Positions 1 to 6,224 of a stretch of DNA of 12,899 nt are shown here, in pieces. Source of the DNA: Gaiellales bacterium (GTDB lineage Bacteria; Actinomycetota; Thermoleophilia; Gaiellales; F1-60-MAGs149); the NCBI GenBank assembly GCA_030831375.1, contig JAURLF010000151.1, positions 1 to 12,899 on the forward strand. Direction: 5' to 3'. The notes under the pieces were generated by a model. It saw only the letters and a list, made by a program, of their open reading frames with translations. It was not told the origin of the DNA and did no database searches. Every line of letters starts with the position of its first letter. Positions within the stretch are counted from its first letter, which is position 1. The translations under genes were made by a program, and so were the position numbers.

Positions 1-1260
1 CCCGAGCTTCGCGCCGATCGCCATCGGCAGGGCCGGCCCGAGCGTGCCGAAGCCCCCGTACGGCAGGTACGCGTTGGGCCGCGTCGACCGCCACAGGTGC
101 GCCGCGGCGTACGCGGGCTGCGTCGAGTCGACGGCGAGCACGCCGTCCTCGGGCAGGGCGGACGCCAGCGCGTCCACGACGCCCCGGAACGCCTCCATGT
201 CCTGCCAGCCCGCCGGGTCGTCGCGCAGCGCACGGGCCCGCTCGGCGCCGCCCGCACCGTCGCATCCGCGCTCCGCGAGCGCCGCCTCGAGCGCCGCCAT
301 CGCCTGGCCGGCGTCGGCGTGGATCGCGACGCGGGCCGGCCGGCGCTTGTGCAGCTGGTCCGGGTCGATGTCGATCCGGACCAGGCTGCCCGCGAAGGCG
401 GGCGGAGCGAAGCCCGACGCGTAGAAGTAGTCCGTCTCGGAGAACTCCGTGCCCACGGCGACGACCGCGTCGGCCTCGGCCAGCGCAGCGTGGACGGGCC
501 CGACCGTGGCGGTCGCGCCGAGCCCGAGGGGATGCGCGTCCGGCACGATGCCGCGTCCCGCGATCGTCGAGGTGACGGGTGCGCCAAGCCGCTCGGCGAG
601 GGCGATCGCCTCGGCCTGCGCGCCCGTGGCGCCGCCGCCGAGGAGCAGCATCGGGCGCTCGGCCGCGGCCAGGAGATCTGCGGCCTCCGCGATCAGCGTG
701 GGATCCGGCGCCGGCCGCTCCGAGCGGTCCGGCAGGCGCCGGTCTCCCGCGGCGGGCCGGGACAGCACGTCGATCGGCACGCTGATGTGGACGGGGCGCG
801 GGCGGCGCGCCGTCATCACCTCCCAGGCGCGGGCGAAGGCGTCGGGCAGCTCGGCTGGGTCCGTGACCTCGATCGTGAGACCCGTGATGGTCGCCATGAA
901 GGCGGGCTGGTCGGGCAGGTCGTGCAGCGCGCCGTGCCCGCGTCGGGCGTCCTCGGTGGCGGTGTCGCTCGACAGCACCAGCATCGGCAGCGAGTCGTGG
1001 TGCGCCGTCGCGAGCGCGGTGGCGGCGTTCGTGAGGCCCGCGCCGGTGATCAGGATGCAGACACCGGGACGGCCCGTGACCCGCGCGTAGCCGCAGGCCA
1101 TGAAGCCCGCGCCCTGCTCGTGGCGGGGCGTGACGTGGCGGATCGGGGAGTCCGTGAGGCCGCGGTAGTACTCGAGCGTGTGCACGCCCGGGATCCCGAA
1201 CACCGTGTCCACGTCGTACTGCTCGAGCAGGCGGATCGCCGCCTCGCCGCAGGTCGCCAT
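1..1260 (-). CDS. TPP-dependent decarboxylase, 5-guanidino-2-oxopentanoate decarboxylase-like (3' end cut off)
   Basis: This is a thiamine pyrophosphate enzyme of the acetolactate synthase/benzoylformate decarboxylase fold. The 420 visible residues cover the N-terminal PYR domain, the middle domain and the start of the C-terminal PP domain; the PP-domain GDG motif should lie just past the window edge. Visible marks are FGIPGVHTLE (21-30), the PRHEQGAGFM block with the conserved catalytic Glu at about residue 48, a GHGALHDLPDQ loop, and YGGFGTLGPALPMAIGAKLG at the edge. The N-terminus and the LHDLPDQ loop resemble the enzymes called 5-guanidino-2-oxopentanoate decarboxylase (AruI type), which act in the arginine transaminase route. 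Acetolactate synthase or another 2-oxoacid decarboxylase is possible. The ATG at 1260 is well supported by a GGGAGGAGGA ribosome site a few bases upstream. The fold is secure; the substrate is inferred from similarity. Confidence 0.9.
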   Translation of the reverse strand, partial: MATCGEAAIRLLEQYDVDTVFGIPGVHTLEYYRGLTDSPIRHVTPRHEQGAGFMACGYARVTGRPGVCILITGAGLTNAATALATAHHDSLPMLVLSSDTATEDARRGHGALHDLPDQPAFMATITGLTIEVTDPAELPDAFARAWEVMTARRPRPVHISVPIDVLSRPAAGDRRLPDRSERPAPDPTLIAEAADLLAAAERPMLLLGGGATGAQAEAIALAERLGAPVTSTIAGRGIVPDAHPLGLGATATVGPVHAALAEADAVVAVGTEFSETDYFYASGFAPPAFAGSLVRIDIDPDQLHKRRPARVAIHADAGQAMAALEAALAERGCDGAGGAERARALRDDPAGWQDMEAFRGVVDALASALPEDGVLAVDSTQPAYAAAHLWRSTRPNAYLPYGGFGTLGPALPMAIGAKLG

Positions 1261-1263
1261 CGG

Positions 1264-1296
1264 TCCTCCTCCCGGTCGCCGGTTGTCGGAACGGTA
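1264..1296 (-). promoter_or_regulatory. RBS and candidate -10 box of the TPP enzyme gene
   Basis: Reading the minus strand, TACCGT (1296-1291) fits the actinobacterial -10 pattern TAnnnT and lies about 30 bases before the ATG. A strong purine-rich GGGAGGAGGA site (1273-1264) follows at normal spacing. No convincing -35 hexamer is visible. The 92-base gap to the upstream protease gene therefore seems to hold an independent promoter. The RBS is clear; the -10 call is weak. Confidence 0.4.
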
Positions 1297-1352
1297 GCCG
1301 CCCGAAGCCGACTGCGCCCTGCCGATCCCTCGGAACGCCGGGCGTCCAGCCC

Positions 1353-4300
1353 TCAGCGGGCGATGCGGGCGGACCTCGGTTTGACGATCACCCGGTTCGA
1401 GAAGCCCGACGCGCCGCCCGGCCCGACCGCCTTGACCCGGAACACGGCACGGCCGTTGGCGGGCACGCGCAGGCGCGGGGTCGAGTCGAGCGTGAACATC
1501 ACGAGCCGCCTGCCGCGGTAGATGCGGTACTTCGTGCCGGGCTCGCCGGTCAGGCGCAGCTGGACGGCGCCCCGCAGGCGACGGACCTTGGTCACCCGCG
1601 GCGCCGCGGGCGGTGCGGGGCGCTGCACCTGCGCCACCGGGGCGCTCGGCGCCGCCGGGGCGGACGGCGCGGCGGCCGGGGCGTCCGGCTGCTGCGCGGG
1701 CGGGACGGCGTCCGGCTCAGAGCCGATGTAGAGCAGGCGGTCCGGGGCGCCGCTGGCGCTGGCGCCGAGGCGGCCGGCGGTGGCGTTGGCGATCACCGAC
1801 GCGGAGACGGCGCCGACGTCCGTCGCCCGCGAGCTGGCGAGCACGAGCGCCGCGGCGCCGGCGACGTGCGGCGCCGCCATCGAGGTGCCCGAGAAGGTCT
1901 CGGTGGCCGTCGGGCCGTCGATCGAGGCGGACGTGATGGCGACGCCCGGCGCGAACAGGTCGACGCAACGACCGTGGTTGGAGAACCAGGCGCGCTGGTC
2001 GTCCTCGCCGGTCGCGCCGACCGTGATCACCGACGGCGCGGAGGCGGGCGAGCTCGAGCAGGCGTCGGCGTTCGAGTTGCCGGCGGCGGCCGCGACGACG
2101 ACGCCGTCGGCGACGAGCGCCTCCACGGCGGCGTTGACCGCCGCCGAGTAGCGGCCCCCGAGGCTGAGGTTGGCGACGGCCGGGACGCCTGCCGGATGGT
2201 GCTGGGCGACCCAGTTGATGCCGGCGATCACGTCGGACGTGTACCCGGACCCGTAGCAGTCGAGGACGCGGACGGGGATCAGGGAGACCGCGGGGGCGAC
2301 GCCGTACAGCTGGCCGCCGACGGTGCCGGCCACGTGGGTGCCGTGGCCCTGGCAGTCCTCGCTGCCGAAGCCGTCGTCGCGGCCCTGCTCGACGCTGACG
2401 AAGCCCGTCAGCACCCGGCCCTCGAACTCGGCGTGGTCGGAGCGGATGCCGGTGTCGATGATGTAGGCGGAGACGCCCTCGCCGCCGGCCGCCGTGGCGT
2501 TCGCAGCCTCGAGGTCCATCATGCCGTCGAGCGGGAGGCGGCGCTGGTCGACGCGGTCGAGGCCCCACGACGCGGCCCGCCGCGGTCGCGTGGCGGCGCG
2601 CGGCGTGACGGCGTTCGACGGCGCCGAGGCGGGGCTCGTGCCGATCGCGTTCGTCGCGGTCACGGTGACCGTGTAGGCGGTGCCGTTGGTCAGGCCGGTG
2701 ATCGTGCAGGAGCGCGCACCCGAGGTCTGGCACTTCTGGCCGCCCGGCGACGCCGTGGCGGTGTAGCCCGTGATCGGGCTGCGGCCGTCCGAGGCCGGGG
2801 CCAGCCAGGAGACGGCGACGCGGCGGTTGCCCGGCGAGGCGGAGACGCCGGTCGGGGCATCGGGCGCCGCGGGCGGCAGCGCCTGCTCGAACGACCAGTT
2901 GAGGACGGTGGCGCCCGTCCGGCCGCCGTAGCCGTCGATCGCGACGTGGTACGTGGTGCCGGCGATGACGGTGAAGCTGATCGCGCTCTGCAGCGTGCCG
3001 TTGGCGTCGTCGTTGTCCGCGACCCGGGTCAGCGCGGCGACGGCGTCGCCCGTGTACGCACCGAGCAGGGTGTCGAAGCCCGAGCCCGCCGTCGTGAAGG
3101 TCGCGGTGCCGGCCGCCGGTGCGGTCCAGCGGTACCAGATCGAGGCGGAGGCGCCGTAGCCGCCGTGGCCGGGCTCGCCGGCCTGGCGGGTGGCGCCGAC
3201 GGTGGTGTTCGAGACGCTGCCGGGCGTCGTGGCGATCACGACCGGGGCGTCGAAGTCGTCGTTGACCTGCGCCGGAGCGGGTGTCGCGCTGGCGACGGCC
3301 GACCAGGCGCCCTGCCCGGCGCTGTTGACGGCGGCGACCCGGAACGCGTATGCGGTGCCGTTGACGAGCCCCGTGACGGTCCAGCCGGTCGTGCCGGAGA
3401 CGCCGTCGGCGATGGTCGTCCAGGCCCCGCCGGCCATCGACTGCTCGAGCACGTAGTCGGTGATCGCGGCGCCGCCGGTGTCGAGCGGCACGTCCCACGC
3501 GAGGGTGACACGCTGCGAGGCGGCCGTCGCGGTCAGCGACCGCGGAGCACCGGGCAGGGTCACCGGCACGGGCGCGGCGGCGCGCGAGGCGACGAGGATG
3601 TTCGCGGAGCCGGTGCCCGCATTCGAGACGACGGACGGCGTCGACTGGGCGAGCATGCGGCTGGCGATCGTCGCGGGGCCCGCCGACGGGTCGGCCTCGA
3701 GCAGGAGCGCGGCGACGCCGGCGACGTGCGGGGACGCCATCGACGTGCCGGAGATGGTGTTCGTGGCCGTCGTCGACGTGTGCCAGGCCGAGGTGATCGA
3801 CGAGCCCGGCGCGAACAGGTCGAGGCAGCTGCCCCAGTTGGAGAAGGACGAGCGCGCATCGCCCGACGTGGTCGATCCGACGGTCAGCGCGGAGGGGGCG
3901 CGGGCGGGGGACTGCGTGCAGGCGTCCGTGTTCGAGTTGCCCGCGGCGACGACGAACGTGACGCCGTCGGCGGTGCCGCGCGCGATCGCCGCGTCGAGGG
4001 TGCTGGAGGCGCCGCCGCCGAGGCTCATGTTGGCGACGGCGGGCTGGCCGGCCTGGTGGTCCGAGACGACCCAGTCGACGCCGGCGATGACGCCGGAGGT
4101 GGTGCCGGAGCCGGTGCAGCCGAGCACGCGGACCGGCACGATCGTCGCGCCCTTGGCGACGCCGTGGACGGAGCCGGCGACGGTGCCGGCGACGTGCGTG
4201 CCGTGGCCGTTGCAGTCCGAGCTGCCGTTGCCGTCCGCGATCGCGCTGTAGCCGGTCGCCATCCGCCCGGCGAACTGCACGTGGGTCGCGAGCACGCCCG

Positions 4301-4958
4301 TGTCGATGATGTAGGCGCGCACGCCCGCGCCGGTGCGGTCGTAGACGTACGTCGAATCGAGGGGCAGGCGCGCCTGGTCGATGCGGTCGAGGCCCCACGT
4401 GGCGGGCGACTGCGTCGCCATCGTGCCGATCACGCGGTCCTGCTCGATCCGCTGCACGGCGGGGTCGCGGGCGAGCGCCGCGAGCTGCGCGGGCGCGAGG
4501 TCGGCGACGAAGCCGTCGAGGGCGTGCCGGAAGAGCGCGCGCGGCTGCGCGCCGGCGGCCTGCGCCACGGCGGCGGGGCGTGCCGCCGCGTCGACGGTGA
4601 CGATGTAGCGCCCCGGGATCGGCGCCCCGACCTTCGCCCCCGCCGGGGCGGCGGCGACGCCGGCCTCGCCGTCGAGGACGGAGACGAGGCGGTCGGGCTC
4701 GACGATCGCGACGCGCGGGTCGCGCCGCAGGCGCGCGACGTCGGAACGGTCGAGCTCCGCCACGAAGCCCTCGACGCCGGCCCGGAAGACCTCGTCGACG
4801 TCGTTGCCGCGGCGCTCCTCGGCGGCCGCGACCTTGGCGGCGTTCTGGTCGTCGTCGAGGATCACGATCCAGTCGCCCTCGGCGCCATGGGCGAGCGCAG
4901 GCGCGGCCCCGAGCGCGAGGAGCGCGGCAAGAAGCGGGATCAGGCGGGATTTGGACAT
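1353..4958 (-). CDS. Secreted tandem subtilase: two I9 prodomains, two complete S8 (aqualysin/proteinase K-type) catalytic domains
   Basis: This 1201-residue predicted extracellular serine endoprotease starts with a Sec signal peptide (residues 1 to about 23, ending APALA). In order: I9 inhibitor/prodomain at about 28-94; second I9 at about 115-179; S8 domain 1 at about 186-459; FN3 at about 468-560; PPC-like beta domain at about 566-692; FN3 at about 698-787; S8 domain 2 at about 796-1080; Pro/Ala linker to about 1120; beta-rich FN3-like tail. Triad 1 is D219, H252, S406 with oxyanion N341. Triad 2 is D835, H872, S1026 with N961. Each catalytic domain carries four Cys with 32- and 31-residue spacings (249/281, 347/378; 869/901, 967/998), matching the two aqualysin I disulfides. 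I chose the ATG at 4958 because the signal peptide begins there; the in-frame GTG at 5012 would place charged residues before it and lies upstream of the likely -10 box. There is no clear Shine-Dalgarno. The normal family member has one catalytic domain and about 400-550 residues. Confidence 0.95.
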   Translation of the reverse strand: MSKSRLIPLLAALLALGAAPALAHGAEGDWIVILDDDQNAAKVAAAEERRGNDVDEVFRAGVEGFVAELDRSDVARLRRDPRVAIVEPDRLVSVLDGEAGVAAAPAGAKVGAPIPGRYIVTVDAAARPAAVAQAAGAQPRALFRHALDGFVADLAPAQLAALARDPAVQRIEQDRVIGTMATQSPATWGLDRIDQARLPLDSTYVYDRTGAGVRAYIIDTGVLATHVQFAGRMATGYSAIADGNGSSDCNGHGTHVAGTVAGSVHGVAKGATIVPVRVLGCTGSGTTSGVIAGVDWVVSDHQAGQPAVANMSLGGGASSTLDAAIARGTADGVTFVVAAGNSNTDACTQSPARAPSALTVGSTTSGDARSSFSNWGSCLDLFAPGSSITSAWHTSTTATNTISGTSMASPHVAGVAALLLEADPSAGPATIASRMLAQSTPSVVSNAGTGSANILVASRAAAPVPVTLPGAPRSLTATAASQRVTLAWDVPLDTGGAAITDYVLEQSMAGGAWTTIADGVSGTTGWTVTGLVNGTAYAFRVAAVNSAGQGAWSAVASATPAPAQVNDDFDAPVVIATTPGSVSNTTVGATRQAGEPGHGGYGASASIWYRWTAPAAGTATFTTAGSGFDTLLGAYTGDAVAALTRVADNDDANGTLQSAISFTVIAGTTYHVAIDGYGGRTGATVLNWSFEQALPPAAPDAPTGVSASPGNRRVAVSWLAPASDGRSPITGYTATASPGGQKCQTSGARSCTITGLTNGTAYTVTVTATNAIGTSPASAPSNAVTPRAATRPRRAASWGLDRVDQRRLPLDGMMDLEAANATAAGGEGVSAYIIDTGIRSDHAEFEGRVLTGFVSVEQGRDDGFGSEDCQGHGTHVAGTVGGQLYGVAPAVSLIPVRVLDCYGSGYTSDVIAGINWVAQHHPAGVPAVANLSLGGRYSAAVNAAVEALVADGVVVAAAAGNSNADACSSSPASAPSVITVGATGEDDQRAWFSNHGRCVDLFAPGVAITSASIDGPTATETFSGTSMAAPHVAGAAALVLASSRATDVGAVSASVIANATAGRLGASASGAPDRLLYIGSEPDAVPPAQQPDAPAAAPSAPAAPSAPVAQVQRPAPPAAPRVTKVRRLRGAVQLRLTGEPGTKYRIYRGRRLVMFTLDSTPRLRVPANGRAVFRVKAVGPGGASGFSNRVIVKPRSARIAR
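1719..2567 (-). repeat. Second S8 catalytic module (copy 2 of an internal gene duplication)
   Basis: This segment encodes residues 798-1080 of the double subtilase, from WGLDRVDQRRLPLDG to RLLYIGS. It is a diverged duplicate of 3582-4397. Aligned by hand, residues 873-935 match residues 253-315 at 41 of 63 positions. Catalytic residues and all four cysteines are kept. The copy also retains the pre-catalytic WGLDR(V/I)DQ stretch that normally follows prodomain cleavage. Confidence 0.85.
3582..4397 (-). repeat. First S8 catalytic module (copy 1 of an internal gene duplication)
   Basis: This segment encodes residues 188-459 of the double subtilase, beginning WGLDRIDQARLPLDS and holding D219, H252, N341 and S406. 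It is the partner of the copy at 1719-2567. The copies are about 1.8 kb apart and also similar at DNA level, for example around the HGTH and GTSMA codons, but not identical, so the duplication is not recent. Confidence 0.85.
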
Positions 4959-4962
4959 GTCG

Positions 4963-4980
4963 GTGAGCGGTCTCACTGTA
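4963..4980 (-). promoter_or_regulatory. Candidate -10 box and overlapping inverted repeat before the protease gene
   Basis: On the minus strand TACAGT (4980-4975) fits TAnnnT and ends 16 bases before the ATG at 4958, so any leader would be about 10 bases with no Shine-Dalgarno. An inverted repeat GTGAG-N4-CTCAC (4963-4976) overlaps the end of this box and fills the short leader, a place where a repressor could bind. No clear -35 hexamer is seen. Both calls rest only on pattern. Confidence 0.3.
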
Positions 4981-5053
4981 GGAGACGCGCGAGGCCGGCG
5001 GATCTGACGCACCCCCCGAACGCGCGCGGAATGTGCTCCAGACCACCCGAATC

Positions 5054-5280
5054 ATGCCGTGGATGCCGCTGTCCGAGACGCTGCAGCTCACGATCGACGA
5101 CATCCTGGCGCCGCCCGCCCTCGGCTTCGCGCGCGGCCTGCTCGCGGTGGCCATCGGCGGCGACACCCCGAGGCAAACCCGGGCTGCTACCTGACGGCGG
5201 CGCTCGGCATCACGTTCCCGTTCAACCTCGTGATCGGGATCCCCCTCTTCCTGACGATCGCCCGGGAGGCGGTCGGATGA
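5054..5280 (+). pseudogene. sbtA: Remnant of a sodium-dependent bicarbonate permease (SbtA family): N- and C-termini kept, middle deleted
   Basis: Two pieces in different frames look like the ends of one SbtA-type Na+/HCO3- symporter. From the ATG at 5054, the frame encodes a short start with DDILAPPALGFARGLLAVAI, like the SbtA first membrane helix, and then stops at 5194. The frame ending at 5280 encodes PEANPGCYLTAALGITFPFN followed by a short hydrophobic tail, which matches the conserved SbtA C-terminus. The switch falls near 5160-5172. Complete family members have roughly 320-370 residues and ten membrane helices, so about 270 codons appear to be missing, and the join is out of frame. The stop overlaps the next start as ATGA, as in an intact sbtA-sbtB operon. 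The C-terminal match is the stronger half. An assembly collapse cannot be excluded. Confidence 0.6.
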
Positions 5281-5450
5281 GCGAGCCCCATGCCCACCGC
5301 GGCGCTGTCGCCCTCGTCACGATGTCGGCCAAGGCCGTCGTCCAGCCGCGCCTCGTACGCGATCTGCGCGCCGCCGACTGGTTCCCGCACTGCGCCGTCG
5401 TCGCGTGGGTCGCCGACGTCGAGGCCGCGCGCGAGGACCGCTACCGGTAG
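5277..5450 (+). pseudogene. sbtB: Remnant of a PII-like SbtB-type regulator, internally shortened
   Basis: This 57-residue frame starts with ATG inside the stop of the preceding remnant (ATGA overlap) and has a good GGGAGG ribosome site at 5264-5269. Its first half (ALVTMSAKAVVQPRLVRDLR) resembles the first strand and helix of PII-like proteins. Its second half (WFPHCAVVAWVADVEAARED) resembles their last strand, as in the YFxxYAxxxYxxxVEV ending of SbtB. The middle, including the T-loop, appears lost, since such proteins normally have about 100 residues. SbtB binds adenine nucleotides and controls SbtA, so the order and coupling fit. The frame is still open, so a short protein could be made, but it would lack the nucleotide-binding core. 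The identification is by motif and context only. Confidence 0.5.
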
Positions 5451-5477
5451 CCGGGCCGACGCCGTGGATGCGGCCGG

Positions 5478-5483
5478 TATCGT
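5478..5483 (+). promoter_or_regulatory. Candidate -10 box for leaderless transcription of the TMEM175-like gene
   Basis: TATCGT lies 6 bases before the ATG at 5490, and no Shine-Dalgarno is present. That spacing puts the transcription start on or next to the start codon, as in leaderless actinobacterial mRNAs. No good -35 hexamer is visible. Confidence 0.35.
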
Positions 5484-5489
5484 CGCGCC

Positions 5490-6077
5490 ATGGGGACGCC
5501 CGCCGCCCGCGACACCGCCCGCGAGCGCATCTCGCGGGGCCGCCTCGAGGCGATCTCGGACGGGATCATGGCCGTCGCGATCACCCTGCTCGCCCTCAAC
5601 ATCGACCCACCGGAGCGCGCGCCCGGCGAGTCGCTCTGGCAGGCCGTCGACGGGCAGGTCCTCGGGGAGATCGGCGTCTTCCTGCTCAGCTTCCTGCTGA
5701 TCGCCCGCTTCTGGATGGTGCACCACCGCGTCGTCGCGCTCCTGCCCGAGGACGTCAGCGCCCGCTTCGTCCTCGTCAACTTCGGGTTCCTCGCGACGAT
5801 CTGCCTGATGCCGTTCGCCACCGAGCTCTACTCCGGGAACGCCGACGACATCGCCGCGCTCGCGGTCTACGCGGGCGCGATGGCGCTTGCCAGCATCCTG
5901 ATCAGCGCGCTCTACGCCATCGCCGGACGCGGCCGCAGCATCCGGGTGATGCTGGTGCCGCTGATCTTCCTCGCCGCGATCCCGATCGGGCTGGTGATAG
6001 GCCCGCAGTACGCGCCGTTCACCTGGCTCGCGCTGTCGTTGCTGCCGGACGGGCCGCGCGGGGCGAGACGGGCCTGA
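5490..6077 (+). CDS. TMEM175-type potassium channel subunit (DUF1211)
   Basis: This 195-residue membrane protein has six predicted transmembrane segments. It carries the TMEM175 signature in helix 1: R18, then LEAISDG with S23, D24 and G25, then IMAVAITLL. The family consensus is RxxxFSD, so Phe is replaced by Ile22 here. The ITLL run corresponds to the pore-lining part of helix 1, and FWMVHHRV (74-81) is also typical. Bacterial TMEM175 proteins have a single six-helix repeat and form tetrameric K+-permeable channels in the cytoplasmic membrane; the length fits one repeat. The ATG at 5490 gives the natural start just before the signature. The gene follows the sbtB remnant by 39 bases but seems to have its own promoter, and it converges on a tRNA gene. 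Confidence 0.88.
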   Translation: MGTPAARDTARERISRGRLEAISDGIMAVAITLLALNIDPPERAPGESLWQAVDGQVLGEIGVFLLSFLLIARFWMVHHRVVALLPEDVSARFVLVNFGFLATICLMPFATELYSGNADDIAALAVYAGAMALASILISALYAIAGRGRSIRVMLVPLIFLAAIPIGLVIGPQYAPFTWLALSLLPDGPRGARRA

Positions 6078-6110
6078 CCGCCGCGACGGCCGGCGCCCCG
6101 GGTCCCGCAG

Positions 6111-6183
6111 AGCCGACGCGGGGATTCGAACCCCGGACCCCATCATTACGAGTGATGTGCTCTACCAACTGAGCTACGTCGGC
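6111..6183 (-). tRNA. tRNA-Thr(CGT)
   Basis: Read on the minus strand, all cloverleaf arms fold perfectly: acceptor GCCGACG with CGTCGGC; D stem GCTC with GAGC; anticodon stem CATCA with TGATG around the loop CTCGTAA; five-base variable region; T stem CGGGG with CCCCG around TTCGAAT. The anticodon is CGT, which reads ACG (threonine). The discriminator base is T (U in RNA), and no CCA is encoded, so CCA must be added after transcription. The gene converges with the TMEM175-like gene and follows the MFS gene on the same strand. Confidence 0.97.
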
Positions 6184-6195
6184 GGGTCGGCGCGC

Positions 6196-6201
6196 AGTGT
6201 A
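6196..6201 (-). promoter_or_regulatory. Candidate -10 box for the tRNA-Thr gene
   Basis: On the minus strand TACACT (6201-6196) fits TAnnnT and ends 12 bases before the mature 5' end of the tRNA, allowing a short 5' leader for RNase P. No -35 match is evident because the upstream bases form a GC-rich hairpin. Confidence 0.4.
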
Positions 6202-6203
6202 GC

Positions 6204-6220
6204 CCGGCCCTGCGGGCCGG
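6204..6220 (-). terminator. GC-rich hairpin after the MFS gene, possible terminator
   Basis: CCGGCCC, loop TGC, GGGCCGG form a perfect 7-bp stem that starts four bases beyond the MFS stop codon and ends just upstream of the tRNA -10 box. No T run follows, so it is not a canonical intrinsic terminator, although high-GC actinobacteria often use such hairpins. It could separate MFS transcription from the tRNA promoter. Confidence 0.35.
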
Positions 6221-6224
6221 CGCA

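Noticed and set aside
1298..1352. A possible terminator between the protease and the TPP enzyme gene
   Set aside because: The best inverted repeat, near 1331-1346, has a bulge, a loop that is too small and no T run.
97..1521. A 474-codon plus-strand open frame
   Set aside because: It is antisense to the TPP enzyme, Arg-rich, and without domain features, whereas the minus strand has clear conserved motifs.
4959..5012. An 18-residue N-terminal extension of the protease from GTG at 5012
   Set aside because: It would precede a normal signal peptide with charged residues and begins upstream of the likely -10 box at 4975-4980.
1717..5166. A long minus-strand open frame shifted against the protease gene
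   Set aside because: It is an Arg/Pro-rich frame-shifted shadow of the protease; all catalytic motifs are in the other frame.
5059..5280. A single 73-codon gene from GTG at 5059
   Set aside because: Its first half is Arg/Ala-rich shadow sequence; only the last 37 or so codons resemble SbtA, and the true N-terminal piece is in another frame, so a deletion remnant explains it better.
1866..5450. A very long open frame (about 1194 codons) on the plus strand across the protease gene
   Set aside because: It is antisense to the double subtilase, is rich in Arg/Gly/Ala/Asp with no motif, and results from the GC bias. Only its last 57 codons (5277-5450) are meaningful.
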